Assembly (NCBI RefSeq): GCF_000972385.1
Contig: NZ_JXTE01000051.1
Location: 1 to 64,000, forward strand
Direction of reading: 5' to 3'
DNA: 64,000 bases
Source: Streptomyces sp. WM6386
Lineage (GTDB): Bacteria > Actinomycetota > Actinomycetes > Streptomycetales > Streptomycetaceae
Part shown: positions 1 to 8,367 of the stretch, in pieces
Layout: every line of letters begins with the position of its first letter
How positions within the stretch are numbered: the stretch's first letter is position 1
Translations under genes and position numbers: made by a program
Notes under the pieces: generated by a model
Database searches by the model: none
Told to the model about the DNA's origin: nothing
Seen by the model: the letters and a program-made list of their open reading frames with translations, nothing else

Positions 1-778
1 CGGGCACTTCGGGGGGGGGGGGGGGGGGGGGGGGCTCGGTGGGTTCGGGCGATTGCGGGGGGGGTACGGCGGGGACGTCTGTGTCATCCCCGAACCGACC
101 GCCGGCACCCTGGTCACCGCCAACGCGGGCGCGCTGACGTTCCGGCTCACCGTCAACGGGAAGTCCGCGCACGGCAGTTCACGCGACGAGGGGGTCAGCG
201 CGATCGACGCCTATCTGCCGCTGCACCGGGCGCTGGGGCGGCTGGAGGCCGAGCGGAACCGGGAGCCGCATCCGCTGATGGCGGAGTATCCGATCCCGTA
301 CGCCCTGTCGGTGGGGACCCTGCGCTCCGGGGACTGGGCGAGCAGTGTGCCCGATCTGCTGGTCGCGGACGGGCGGTTGGGGGTACGGCTGGGGGAGGAG
401 CCGGCGGCGGCGCGGGCCGCGTTCGAGCGGTGTGTGGCCGAAGTGTGCGCCGGGGACGCCTGGTTGGCCGACCATCCGGTCGCCGTGTCCTGGCCCGGTG
501 GGCAGTTCGCGAGCGGTCGGCTGCCCCAGGGGCATCCGCTGCCCGGCGTGATCCGCGGCGCGCACGCGGACGCCGGGGGCGGGCCGCTCAGGGAGCGCGG
601 GGCGTCGTACGGGAGTGATCTGCGCCTGTACGCCGGGGCCGGGATTCCGACGTTGCAGTTCGGGCCGGGGGACATCCAGGTCGCCCACAGTGCGCGGGAG
701 CGGGTGTCCGTGCGGGAGGTGGTGGCGGTGGCGCGGACGCTGGCGTTGACGGTGCTGCGGACGGTGGGGACGAAGTGA
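1..778 (+). CDS. M20-family metallopeptidase, 5'-truncated
   Basis: This is the C-terminal part of an ArgE/DapE/ACY1-type M20 zinc amidohydrolase; the substrate cannot be told. The open frame runs to the window edge, and recognisable protein begins at about base 80 with VIPEPTAGTLVTANAGALTF, the stretch just before the dimerisation domain. The lid/dimerisation domain follows (VNGKSAHGSS, with the usual His) and then the end of the catalytic domain (YGSDLRLYAGAGIPTLQFGPGD...AHSARE), whose His near the C-terminus is the expected last metal ligand. The N-terminal half with the other metal ligands lies outside. The first 50 bases contain a run of 24 G that reads as poly-glycine and is unlike the family, so it is probably a sequence-end artefact. 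The upstream start cannot be set. Confidence 0.85.
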   Translation, partial: GHFGGGGGGGGLGGFGRLRGGYGGDVCVIPEPTAGTLVTANAGALTFRLTVNGKSAHGSSRDEGVSAIDAYLPLHRALGRLEAERNREPHPLMAEYPIPYALSVGTLRSGDWASSVPDLLVADGRLGVRLGEEPAAARAAFERCVAEVCAGDAWLADHPVAVSWPGGQFASGRLPQGHPLPGVIRGAHADAGGGPLRERGASYGSDLRLYAGAGIPTLQFGPGDIQVAHSARERVSVREVVAVARTLALTVLRTVGTK

Positions 779-849
779 CGGGAACCGGCGGGCCCGTCCG
801 GCGATCTTCCTGAGTGGGCCGGGTCGGCCCGCGGGGGAAGGAGCCGTCC

Positions 850-1251
850 ATGTTCACGTCCTGGCGCAGTGCCCTGTCGTACGCGGCGATCGTCACGCTC
901 GTCTCGCTGGCCGTGGGGGAGGTCGGCAACGTTCTCTGGAGCCCCGAACTCCTCACCCCGGACCGGCTCGCCTTCCCGCTGGTCGCGATCGTCGTGCTCG
1001 TCGAGGCGCGGCTGCTGCTGCCCCCGCTGTCGCGCTGGAGCACGGCCGGCATCGACACCGGTCTGTACGCGCTCGTCCTGCTGCTGGTCACCGCCGCCGA
1101 GGCCGTGGTCTACGACGGTCCGCCCGCCGACTCCGCCTTCCTCATGCTGATCTTCGCACTGTTCACCCTCCAACTCCCGTCCGTCTTCGCACTGTCGGCC
1201 TGGCGCCACAGGCATCTGACCCCGCGCGGACGGGCGGCGCTCACTTCCTGA
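850..1251 (+). CDS. small integral membrane protein
   Basis: A 133-residue protein of unknown function with four predicted membrane helices: about residues 8-26 (ALSYAAIVTLVSLAVGEVG), 37-52 (FPLVAIVVLVEARLLL), 68-85 (LYALVLLLVTAAEAVVY) and 94-112 (AFLMLIFALFTLQLPSVFA). The ATG at 850 is preceded by a clear Shine-Dalgarno sequence (GGAAGGAG, about 7 nt upstream), which rules out the longer frame beginning at 814. It ends with a basic tail (WRHRHLTPRGR). It stands alone between the peptidase and a lipoprotein gene on the other strand, and no family was recognised. Coding bias is typical of the genus. Confidence 0.7.
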   Translation: MFTSWRSALSYAAIVTLVSLAVGEVGNVLWSPELLTPDRLAFPLVAIVVLVEARLLLPPLSRWSTAGIDTGLYALVLLLVTAAEAVVYDGPPADSAFLMLIFALFTLQLPSVFALSAWRHRHLTPRGRAALTS

Positions 1252-1419
1252 CGGTTACGGAGAGGAGTTGGCCGCGGTCGGCGTCCGGGAGTCACCAACA
1301 CCCGGGCAAGGACGCCGGCGCCGGTCCGGAGAACGGGTACGGGACCGACTTCTGCTGGGACGGCGGGTCTGCTGGGGACGGACGAGCCTGCCGGCGGCGG
1401 TCAGGTGCCCGGGTGATGC

Positions 1420-2274
1420 TCACCCTTCCGCTGTGTCGTCTCCGAGAGGCCTGGTGTCCTTGGCCCGCGGGGCTTTGATGGTGACGGGCTGGTTGATGTC
1501 GAGGAAGGTGACGGTCAGCTCGAGCCGCCCGTCTTCGGTGCCGGTCAGCAGGTCGAGATGCCTGGCCTGGAAGCGGAACTGCTTGGTGCGGCCGTCGCCG
1601 TCGATCCACAGGTCCATGGTGAGCGGGTCGGAGGCCTCCAGCCCGAAGATCTGATCACGGCGCTCGCCCCGCAGGCTGTCGGCGTCGACCGTCCCCTTGT
1701 AGTGCGTAGCCCTGGTGCCGTCGACCGCCTCGGTCCCGATCAACCGCAGATCCTTCGAGCCGACCAGGAGCGTGGACTGCACGAGCAGGTTCTGCTCCAG
1801 CTGACGGGGAAGCACGCCGTAGGACTGGTTCTCCGTGTTGCCGCGTCCCCATACAGCCGGTGCGGCGCTCAGCCAGCTCTTGCCGTTCAGCTTCTCGGAA
1901 CGGACCGCGCTGCCACCGACGTACATGACCCCGTCGACGAACCGGATCTCCAGTCGGCCGTGCCCGCCCCGGTCGCCCCCTTCGGTCATGTCCATGCGCA
2001 TGGCCGACGGTTTCGTGGTCATGGAGGCCTCGGCCTTCAGGCGGCCCTTCCCCGCCACGGTTCCACTGACTCGATAGTGGAGCGATGTGATGTTCTCGGA
2101 GTTCTCGGCCGCCTTCGCCACGGCCGCCGCGGGCGTCGCCTCGGGCGGGTCCCCAGCCACGGAATCGCTCTTGGCGCCCCCTCCGCAGGCAACTGATCCG
2201 CCGACGAGGAGCATGGCCGTGAACGCCGCGACTCTCACTCTGCCGGTCACCGAAACAACAGTGGATATCCCCAC
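1420..2274 (-). CDS. LppX/LprAFG-like secreted lipoprotein
   Basis: A predicted 284-residue lipoprotein. The GTG at 2274 is chosen because a G-rich Shine-Dalgarno (GGGGGG) lies just upstream and because it gives a signal peptide (VRVAAFTAMLLVGGSVAC) ending in a lipobox-like S-V-A-C. The mature part starts with a Gly/Ser/Ala-rich linker. The body has the alternating strands expected of the LolA/LppX_LprAFG fold that binds lipids in actinobacterial lipoproteins (ITSLHYRVSGTVAG, GRLEIRFVDGVMYVGG, DPLTMDLWIDGDGRTKQF, RLELTVTFLDINQPV). Streptomyces proteins of this kind are anchored outside the membrane, and their ligand is mostly unknown. It is a single gene. The lipobox is not ideal (Ser at -3), so anchoring is likely rather than certain. 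Confidence 0.75.
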   Translation of the reverse strand: MGISTVVSVTGRVRVAAFTAMLLVGGSVACGGGAKSDSVAGDPPEATPAAAVAKAAENSENITSLHYRVSGTVAGKGRLKAEASMTTKPSAMRMDMTEGGDRGGHGRLEIRFVDGVMYVGGSAVRSEKLNGKSWLSAAPAVWGRGNTENQSYGVLPRQLEQNLLVQSTLLVGSKDLRLIGTEAVDGTRATHYKGTVDADSLRGERRDQIFGLEASDPLTMDLWIDGDGRTKQFRFQARHLDLLTGTEDGRLELTVTFLDINQPVTIKAPRAKDTRPLGDDTAEG

Positions 2275-2453
2275 AATCCCCCCAGGCTGGATGGCGTGTT
2301 CGAGCCAAGATCGCGAGCCTAACCCGGGATGTGGCCTGTGGTCCGCGGGCCGGAAACCCAGACGGAGATGAGCACCCGTACTCATGCCTCGGCGCGGGTC
2401 GTCGGGCCACCGTGGAACACACGGCGACAACGGACGAACCGAAGGGATCCGCG

Positions 2454-2816
2454 ATGTCGAACGTCTCGGGGCCGGGCCGCCTTGTGCGGTTGCGGCGGCT
2501 GCTCGCGCTTGCCACGGACAACTGGGGCGGCCGGGGGTATCTGGTGGTCTTCGCCGCTTCCGTGCCGGTGGCGTTCCTGTTTCCGGACAGTGTGTACGCG
2601 ATGGCTCCGGTGCTGCTCACGGAGCCTCTGTCGATGCTGGGCGCGGTCTTGCCCTTCGGGCCCGGTAGCGCCGAGGGCAGTGGTGGGGTGGCTGTCGTGG
2701 CCGCCTCGGTCGGCATGGGTGCCTGGCTGCTCGCGTGCGCTCTGGTGAACGCCGCCGTGGTCGGTGCGCTCGCCCATCACGTCCGGGACGTGCGTGGCGA
2801 CGCCCGGCACGCGTGA
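2454..2816 (+). CDS. SCO4225-like membrane protein, copy 1
   Basis: A 120-residue membrane protein. ATG 2454 follows GAAGGGATCCGCG, so the longer frame from 2331 is not used. The N-terminus is basic (GPGRLVRLRRLLALATDNWGG) and is followed by three hydrophobic segments: YLVVFAASVPVAFLF, APVLLTEPLSMLGAVLPF and a long C-terminal one, VAVVAASVGMGAWLLACALV. It closely resembles the next gene (the pattern LRxLLAxAxDNWxxRGYLxV and the phrase PLSM are shared), so the two are a tandem duplication. I recall this pattern from the Streptomyces SCO4225 family, whose function is unknown. The assignment is by memory of the motif only. Confidence 0.7.
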   Translation: MSNVSGPGRLVRLRRLLALATDNWGGRGYLVVFAASVPVAFLFPDSVYAMAPVLLTEPLSMLGAVLPFGPGSAEGSGGVAVVAASVGMGAWLLACALVNAAVVGALAHHVRDVRGDARHA

Positions 2817-2887
2817 ACCACTCCCCTCACCTCGAACGCCACCTCGATCGTCACTCCGAACGTCACTCCGAAGCGAAAGGCACTGAC

Positions 2888-3253
2888 ATGGCCCGTTCCG
2901 CACGCCCCCGATTCCCGAGGCTCCGAGCCCTGTTGGCGCCTGCCATGGACAACTGGCTCGCGCGGGGCTACCTCGCAGTCGTCGCGGTGTCGCTGGGGTT
3001 CTTCCTGTGGGCCGTGTACCTGTCGCCGGACCCCGGGTTCGCCGGGATCTGGCCGCTCATGACCACGGCTCCGCTCAGCATGATCGTCGGCGTCCCTCTG
3101 ATGGCGCTGGCACCCGACGGGGACTCCCCGCTCGCCTGGCTGACCCCGTTGCTCTTCTCCGCGGGGACCGTACTGTGCGGGCTGTTCAACGCCGTACTGC
3201 TCGGCCTGCTGGCCCGCAAACTGACGGGCCGGGAGCCGCACCCGGCCGCCTGA
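2888..3253 (+). CDS. SCO4225-like membrane protein, copy 2
   Basis: A 121-residue paralogue of the preceding gene, 71 bases downstream on the same strand and probably co-transcribed. Shared features are the basic start with LRALLAPAMDNWLARGYLAV, the three hydrophobic segments (LAVVAVSLGFFLWAVYL, IWPLMTTAPLSMIVGVPLMAL, LTPLLFSAGTVLCGLFNAVLLGLL) and a short basic tail (ARKLTGREPHPAA). The sequence upstream of the ATG (CGAAAGGCACTGAC) gives an acceptable ribosome site. Function is unknown. Keeping two diverged copies side by side suggests a hetero-oligomer or recent functional divergence, which is inference. Confidence 0.7.
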   Translation: MARSARPRFPRLRALLAPAMDNWLARGYLAVVAVSLGFFLWAVYLSPDPGFAGIWPLMTTAPLSMIVGVPLMALAPDGDSPLAWLTPLLFSAGTVLCGLFNAVLLGLLARKLTGREPHPAA

Positions 3254-3349
3254 CCGTCACCGAGGGCGGCGAACGCCGGTCCGGTCCCGGGCACCCGCCC
3301 TCACCGTCACGGTCAGCCGCGCGACGGACCTACCGACCGGCGCCCCGGC

Positions 3350-3787
3350 TCAGGGCCAGACCAGGCAGTACGGCTGATGCCCCGCCTCGTGGAGGCGGTG
3401 GCTGAAGTCCTGCCACTCGTGCAGCAGTTGGTACACATTGAACGCGTCCCGCGGACCGCCACGGTCCGGGACCGTCGACCAGATGAACGCCGCCGCGCCC
3501 ACCGCTTCCTCGCCGATGCCGCGCAGCGGGTCGACGACCGTCATGGGGAGCTTCACGACCGCGTAGTCGGGGTGCAGGACGACCAGTTCGAGCGGCGGGA
3601 CCTTGTGCAGCGGGACGCCCTCTATGCCGGTGAGGACCATGGCCGCCATGGTCTCCGGCTTGATCTTGGTGAACATGCCGTTCATCCCGAGCTCGTCGCC
3701 GCCGAGCTCCTCGGGGCGCATCGAGATCGGGACGCGGGCCGCGGTCGCGCCGTCCGGCGCGCCGAAGTACTTGTACGTCACCCCCAC
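3350..3787 (-). CDS. conserved hypothetical protein
   Basis: A soluble 145-residue protein beginning VGVTYKYFGAPDGATAARVP and ending HEAGHQPYCLVWP. It contains no membrane segment or signal peptide and is rich in hydrophobic short strands (PLELVVLHPDYAVVKLPMTVVDPL) and a Trp/His-rich C-terminus (YQLLHEWQDFSHRLHEAGHQ). No family was recognised. The start is either the GTG at 3787 or the GTG at 3781. The second overlaps the stop of a possible short upstream frame (GTGA), so the two could be translationally coupled. The longer frame running to 3988 loses the typical codon bias upstream of about 3790 and is not used. Confidence 0.65.
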   Translation of the reverse strand: MGVTYKYFGAPDGATAARVPISMRPEELGGDELGMNGMFTKIKPETMAAMVLTGIEGVPLHKVPPLELVVLHPDYAVVKLPMTVVDPLRGIGEEAVGAAAFIWSTVPDRGGPRDAFNVYQLLHEWQDFSHRLHEAGHQPYCLVWP

Positions 3788-3996
3788 CCGACCACCATTC
3801 CTGCTCCCCGCCCCCAGCTGCTCGATCCGACGTTCGATACGTCGGTCGTCCCGCTCCGACTCACTCGGGACCGCATGTCCTTGACGTGATTCTGCGGCTT
3901 CCTCCGCGTCGCGCCGGTGCCTTCCCCGCCGGGCACGTCGAGGACCCAGGTCATCAGTCCCCTCGCCCAGTCCGCCACCGCGATGCATATCTCCAC
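3778..3996 (-). CDS. possible small protein coupled to the downstream gene
   Basis: A 72-residue frame starting at GTG 3996 (MEICIAVADWARGLMTWVLD) that ends with TGA overlapping the GTG at 3781 of the next gene. Codons in the first two thirds have the strong G/C third-position bias of real genes, while the last 25 or so do not. No good Shine-Dalgarno precedes it, and no homologue is recognised. It may be a real coupled leader gene, or the 5' remnant of something longer. It is listed because it is too short to judge by length. Confidence 0.3.
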   Translation of the reverse strand: MEICIAVADWARGLMTWVLDVPGGEGTGATRRKPQNHVKDMRSRVSRSGTTDVSNVGSSSWGRGAGMVVGWG

Positions 3997-4270
3997 CCGA
4001 CTGCTTTTCTAGGAGGCGTGGCCCCCGCCGCGCAACCCGATCATCGTGTCAGTGACCTCCCCCACGGCCGCCCGCCGAAACGTGCGTTGAAACACCTGTC
4101 CGCAGGATCTTCGCAGCACCCGAACACCAAGGGCCGCACGAGCTGTGTCTATCAGCTCTCAGTTTCGCAGATGCCGTCGGACCACAGACCGCTGTCGCCC
4201 AGGGCCGCTGGCCTACCCTGAGGAGGAAAGTCGGCAACCGGAGTCCGAGAAGTCGGAGAAGTCGCAGGTC
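3997..4270. promoter_or_regulatory. intergenic region upstream of hemL
   Basis: No convincing gene was seen here apart from the weak 72-residue frame to its left. Near the hemL end there is a TACCCT that could be a -10 element (4214-4219), directly followed by a perfect-looking AGGAGGAAAG (4220-4229). No start codon is at the right distance from it. The actual hemL start at 4271 has a weaker site (GGAGAAG, about 4255). No riboswitch-like structure was recognised. Confidence 0.3.
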
Positions 4271-5587
4271 ATGAGCGAAACGCCCTATTCATATGATGCG
4301 CCTGCCTCACAGGCACTGTTCGACCGTGCGGCCACCGTCACACCAGGCGGCGTGAACTCCCCGGTGCGCGCCTTCCGCGCCGTGGGCGGAACGCCCCGGT
4401 TCATGGTGTCCGGCACCGGCCCGTATCTGACCGACGCCGACGGGCGTGAGTACGTCGACCTCGTCTGCTCCTGGGGGCCCATGATCCTCGGGCACGCACA
4501 CCCCGAGGTCATCGCCGCGGTCCAGGACGCCGTCTCGCGCGGTACGTCGTTCGGTACGCCCGGCGAAGGCGAGGTCGCGCTCGCCGAGGAGATGGTCGCC
4601 CGGATCGAGCCGCTGGAGCAGGTGCGGCTGGTGTCCAGCGGCACCGAGGCCACCATGTCGGCCATCCGGCTCGCCCGCGGGTTCACCCGGCGGACCAAGG
4701 TCATCAAGTTCGCCGGGTGTTACCACGGTCACGTCGACTCGCTCCTCGCCGCGGCCGGGTCCGGTGTCGCCACCTTCGCCCTTCCCGACACGCCCGGTGT
4801 CACCGGCGCCCAGGCCGGCGACACCATCGTCCTGCCGTACAACGACCTCGAGGCCGTGCAGGAGGCCTTCCACCGGCACCCCGGCGAGATCGCCTGTGTG
4901 ATCACGGAGGCCTCGCCCGGCAACATGGGCGTCGTACCGCCGCGCCCCGGGTTCAACCAGGGCCTCAAGGACGCGTGCTCGAAGAACGGCGCCCTCTACA
5001 TCTCAGACGAGGTCATGACCGGCTTCCGGACGAGCCGCGCCGGCTGGTACGGGATCGACGGGGTCAAGCCCGACCTGATGACCTTCGGCAAGGTCATGGG
5101 CGGCGGCTTCCCGGCCGCGGCCTTCGGCGGTCGCGCCGACGTCATGGCGCACCTCGCGCCCGCCGGGCCCGTCTACCAGGCCGGCACCCTCTCCGGGAAC
5201 CCGGTCGCCACCGCCGCGGGCCTCGCCCAGCTGCGGCTGCTCGACGACGCCGCGTACGACAAGGTCGACGCCGTGTCCGCGCGGATCCAGTCGCTCGTCA
5301 CCGAGGCGCTCACCAAGGAAGGCGTCGCCCACCGGGTGCAGAACGCCTCCAACATGTTCTCCGTCTTCTTCACGGACCGTGAGGTGCGGGACTACGAGGA
5401 CGCCAAGAAGCAGGAGTCCTTCCGCTTCACCGCCTTCTTCCACTCGCTGCTGGCCGACGGCGTCTATCTGCCGCCGTCCTCCTTCGAGTCCTGGTTCGTC
5501 TCCACGGCCCACGACGACCAGGCGGTCCAGCGCATCGCCGACGCCCTCCCGGCGGCGGCCCGAGCGGCAGCGGAGGCGACCGCGTGA
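4271..5587 (+). CDS. hemL: glutamate-1-semialdehyde 2,1-aminomutase
   Basis: HemL converts glutamate-1-semialdehyde to 5-aminolevulinate, the last step of the C5 route to haem, sirohaem and cobalamin precursors. It is a cytosolic PLP enzyme of the class III aminotransferase fold. The 438-residue length fits the family. The start shows the family pattern [20 protein letters not shown]. Other landmarks are [27 protein letters not shown], the strand [13 protein letters not shown] and the PLP lysine K274 in [12 protein letters not shown]. The ATG at 4271 is preferred over the long frame from 4145 because the homologous part starts there. The next gene overlaps its stop codon by four bases (GTGA), so the phosphatase is translationally coupled. 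Confidence 0.97.
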   Translation: MSETPYSYDAPASQALFDRAATVTPGGVNSPVRAFRAVGGTPRFMVSGTGPYLTDADGREYVDLVCSWGPMILGHAHPEVIAAVQDAVSRGTSFGTPGEGEVALAEEMVARIEPLEQVRLVSSGTEATMSAIRLARGFTRRTKVIKFAGCYHGHVDSLLAAAGSGVATFALPDTPGVTGAQAGDTIVLPYNDLEAVQEAFHRHPGEIACVITEASPGNMGVVPPRPGFNQGLKDACSKNGALYISDEVMTGFRTSRAGWYGIDGVKPDLMTFGKVMGGGFPAAAFGGRADVMAHLAPAGPVYQAGTLSGNPVATAAGLAQLRLLDDAAYDKVDAVSARIQSLVTEALTKEGVAHRVQNASNMFSVFFTDREVRDYEDAKKQESFRFTAFFHSLLADGVYLPPSSFESWFVSTAHDDQAVQRIADALPAAARAAAEATA

Positions 5588-6273
5588 GCACCTCGACCAA
5601 CCCCGACATCACCGTCGTACACCTCATGCGGCACGGTGAGGTGGCCAACCCCGACGGGGTGCTCTACGGCCGTCTCGCCGGCTATCACCTGTCCGAGCTG
5701 GGGCGGCAGATGGCCGACCGGGTCGCCGAGCACCTGGCCCCCCGGGACGTCACGTACGTCTGCTCCTCCCCGCTGGAGCGCGCTCAGGAGACGGCCACGC
5801 CGATCGCCAAGGCGCACGGCCTCGACCTCGCGACCGACGGGCGGCTCATCGAGGCCGACAACGTCTTCCAGGGCAAGACGTTCGGCGTCGGCGACGGGGC
5901 CCTGAAGCGGCCCGAGAACTGGAAGCACCTCGTCAACCCGTTCAAGCCGTCGTGGGGCGAGGCCTACGTAGACCAGGTCGTCCGCATGATGGGGGCGCTG
6001 GACGCCGCGAAGGATGCCGCGCGCGGGCATGAGGCGGTGCTGGTCAGCCATCAGCTGCCGATCTGGATCGTGCGGTCGTACGTCGAGAAGCGGCGGCTGT
6101 GGCACGACCCGCGGCGGCGGCAGTGCACGCTGGCTTCGCTGACGACGTTCACGTACCAGGGCGACAAGATCGTGTCCGTGGGGTACAGCGAGCCCGCGAT
6201 CGATCTCGTCCCCGCGCATCTGCGTGCCGGTGCCAAGCCGGTGAAGGGCAAGAGCAAGGCGTTCGGCGCATAG
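5584..6273 (+). CDS. histidine phosphatase family protein
   Basis: A 229-residue member of the phosphoglycerate mutase-like histidine phosphatase superfamily. The RHG signature is at residues 17-19 ([13 protein letters not shown]), giving the phospho-accepting His. Further catalytic elements are [11 protein letters not shown] (second Arg and Glu) and [14 protein letters not shown] (second His). Substrate specificity cannot be read from the sequence; the family includes sugar, nucleotide and cofactor phosphatases. Overlap with hemL by GTGA implies co-expression, and this pairing is common in Streptomyces. A role in tetrapyrrole or cofactor metabolism is inference from position only. Confidence 0.9.
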   Translation: MSTSTNPDITVVHLMRHGEVANPDGVLYGRLAGYHLSELGRQMADRVAEHLAPRDVTYVCSSPLERAQETATPIAKAHGLDLATDGRLIEADNVFQGKTFGVGDGALKRPENWKHLVNPFKPSWGEAYVDQVVRMMGALDAAKDAARGHEAVLVSHQLPIWIVRSYVEKRRLWHDPRRRQCTLASLTTFTYQGDKIVSVGYSEPAIDLVPAHLRAGAKPVKGKSKAFGA

Positions 6274-6404
6274 CCGATAGGGCTGATGCGCAAGACGTGT
6301 TCGTGACATTTGTTGCGGAATCCGTGTGATCGAGAGGAACCTCCTCGTTCGTCGCGTCCTCTGAATGGGTGACCACTTCGCAGGACATGACGAACGGGGA
6401 TGCA

Positions 6405-7697
6405 ATGCGCACTCTCACCCGTAGGGGAGCACTCGGACTCGGTGTGGGTGGTGCGGCAGCCCTCGGGCTCGCGGGCTGCGGCACCCTCACCCCGTCAGAG
6501 GGGTCGAGCGGCGCTTCGGGTTCCACCGGCGACAAGCCCAGCAGCAAGCCCAGCGGCCAGAGCCACCGCGCCCGCCCCATCGGCGACGGCTCCACCTCCT
6601 ACACCGGCAAGCAGCCCGGCCAGCCCGCCAAGCCCGAACCGCTGGAGCCGGGCCAGACCCCGCCGCAGTTCGTCGTCTTCTCCTGGGACGGCGCCGGCGA
6701 GGTCGGCAACGGACTCTTCCCGCGCTTCCTGGACCTCGCCAAGGAGCACGGCGTCCACATGACCTTCTTCCTCTCGGGGCTCTATCTGCTGCCCGAGTCG
6801 AAGAAGCGGCTCTACGACCCGCCCAACAACCCGGTCGGTGCCTCCGACATCGGCTATCTCACCGACGAGCACGTCAAGGCCACCCTGACCAACGTCCGGC
6901 GCGCCTGGCTCGAAGGGCACGAGATAGGCACCCACTTCAACGGCCACTTCTGCGCCGGCTCCGGCACCGTCGGCAACTGGACGCCCCAGCAGTGGCGCAG
7001 CGAGATAGACCAGGCCAAGGCCTTCGTGAAGGAGTGGCGGACCAACACGGGGTGGACCGATCTGCCCGCCCTGCCGTTCGACTACGACAAGGAACTCGTC
7101 GGCGGTCGTACGCCCTGCCTCCTCGGCCAGGACAACCTGCTGCCCACCGCCAAGGAGCTCGGCTGGCGCTACGACGCCTCCTCGCCCGGCGGCCGCCAGG
7201 TCTGGCCGGAGAAGAAGGACGGGCTGTGGGACCTGCCGCTCCAGGCGATCCCGTTCCCCGGGCACAGCTTCGAGGTCCTCTCGATGGACTACAACATGCT
7301 CGCCAACCAGTCGATCAACTCCACCAACGCGCCCGCCCACAACTACCCGGCCTGGCGCGAGCAGTCCGCCGGGGCCTACATCGCCGGCTTCCAGCGTGCC
7401 TACGAGACCAACCGCGCCCCGTTCTTCGTCGGCAACCACTTCGAGCGGTGGAACGGCGGCATCTACATGGACGCCGTCGAGGAGGCCCTGAAGCACATCG
7501 CGGCGGAGAAGGAGAAGGGCGAGGACGTACGGCTGGTCTCCTTCCGGCAGTTCGTCGACTGGATGGACGTACAGAAGCCGGAGGTGCTGGCCCAGCTGCG
7601 GACGCTGGACGTCGGGCAGGAACCGGCCGGTGGCTGGAACGCGTTCATGAAGGACAGCTCGCAGAGCACGGCGGGGAGCTCCTCGAACGCCGCCTGA
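6405..7697 (+). CDS. Tat-exported polysaccharide deacetylase-like lipoprotein
   Basis: A 430-residue exported protein. ATG 6405 is preferred over in-frame GTG 6369 and ATG 6387 because GGGGA lies six bases upstream and a twin-arginine signal starts at once (LTRRGALGLGVGGAAALGLA), ending in the lipobox LAGC with Cys25. A Ser/Gly/Pro-rich linker of about 65 residues follows. The rest resembles a NodB/chitin-deacetylase domain: FSWDGAGEVGNG (Asp pair position), EIGTHFNGHFC (HxxxH metal ligands) and NHFERWNGGIYMDAVEEALK near the end. Activity on cell-wall or exogenous polysaccharide is likely, but the TFD motif is altered (SWD), so catalysis is uncertain. It sits 66 bases upstream of the cytochrome c operon on the same strand. 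Confidence 0.8.
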   Translation: MRTLTRRGALGLGVGGAAALGLAGCGTLTPSEGSSGASGSTGDKPSSKPSGQSHRARPIGDGSTSYTGKQPGQPAKPEPLEPGQTPPQFVVFSWDGAGEVGNGLFPRFLDLAKEHGVHMTFFLSGLYLLPESKKRLYDPPNNPVGASDIGYLTDEHVKATLTNVRRAWLEGHEIGTHFNGHFCAGSGTVGNWTPQQWRSEIDQAKAFVKEWRTNTGWTDLPALPFDYDKELVGGRTPCLLGQDNLLPTAKELGWRYDASSPGGRQVWPEKKDGLWDLPLQAIPFPGHSFEVLSMDYNMLANQSINSTNAPAHNYPAWREQSAGAYIAGFQRAYETNRAPFFVGNHFERWNGGIYMDAVEEALKHIAAEKEKGEDVRLVSFRQFVDWMDVQKPEVLAQLRTLDVGQEPAGGWNAFMKDSSQSTAGSSSNAA

Positions 7698-7763
7698 AAT
7701 GCGGATTTCCGCCCGCAAGGGGGGTGCGCAAGATCCTCAGAACGGGCATGCGAAACTTTTCAC

Positions 7764-8366
7764 ATGAGTGCCCTGACCCGCACCAACCGCCGTGCCGTCC
7801 TGTTCACCGCCACGGCCGCCGCAGCCGCGCTGACCCTCACCGCGTGCAGTTCCGGCGGCAAGGTGGGCGGCAGCGGTGACACCAACTTCATCACGGGAAA
7901 CGACGGCGTCGACACGGTCGCCCAGGGCAAGCGGGACGCCGCCCCGGTGCTGTCCGGCAAGACCATCGACGGCGAGCAGCTCTCCACCGCCGACTACAAG
8001 GGCAAGGTCCTCGTCGTCAACGTGTGGGGCTCCTGGTGCACCCCCTGCCGGGCGGAGGCGAAGAACCTCCAGGCCGTCTCCGAGAAGTTCAAGGGCCAGG
8101 GCGTCCAGTTCGTCGGCATCAACACCCGGGACACCAACACCACCTCGGCGATCAACTTCGAGAAGGAGTTCGGGGTCACCTTCCCGAGCCTGTACGACCC
8201 GACGGGCAAGCAGATGCTCCGGTTCAAGAAGGGCACGCTCAACCCGCAGCTGATCCCCTCCACGCTCGTCATCGACCGGAGCGGCAAGATCGCGGCGCGG
8301 GCGCTGATGGCGCTCGGCGAGGACACGCTGACCGGCATGATCAAGCCCGTGCTCGCGGAGAAGTGA
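7764..8366 (+). CDS. resA: TlpA/ResA-type thiol-disulfide lipoprotein for cytochrome c maturation
   Basis: A 200-residue lipoprotein with a thioredoxin domain that reduces the haem-binding cysteines of apocytochrome c outside the membrane. The signal peptide ends with LTLTAC (Cys28). The active site is WGSWCTPCRAE with Cys92 and Cys95. A cis-proline (NPQLIPSTLVID) and the strands KVLVVNVWG and VQFVGINTRD complete the AhpC/TSA-Redoxin fold. The ATG has no clear Shine-Dalgarno (GAAACTTTTCAC precedes it). It is the first gene of the maturation operon, with the ccdA start two bases after its stop. The name follows its context; TlpA would be equally apt. Confidence 0.93.
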   Translation: MSALTRTNRRAVLFTATAAAAALTLTACSSGGKVGGSGDTNFITGNDGVDTVAQGKRDAAPVLSGKTIDGEQLSTADYKGKVLVVNVWGSWCTPCRAEAKNLQAVSEKFKGQGVQFVGINTRDTNTTSAINFEKEFGVTFPSLYDPTGKQMLRFKKGTLNPQLIPSTLVIDRSGKIAARALMALGEDTLTGMIKPVLAEK

Positions 8367-8367
8367 C

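Noticed and set aside
4220..4229. AGGAGGAAAG before hemL as the true ribosome site
   Set aside because: No ATG, GTG or TTG follows at a useful distance in the hemL frame; family alignment supports the ATG at 4271.
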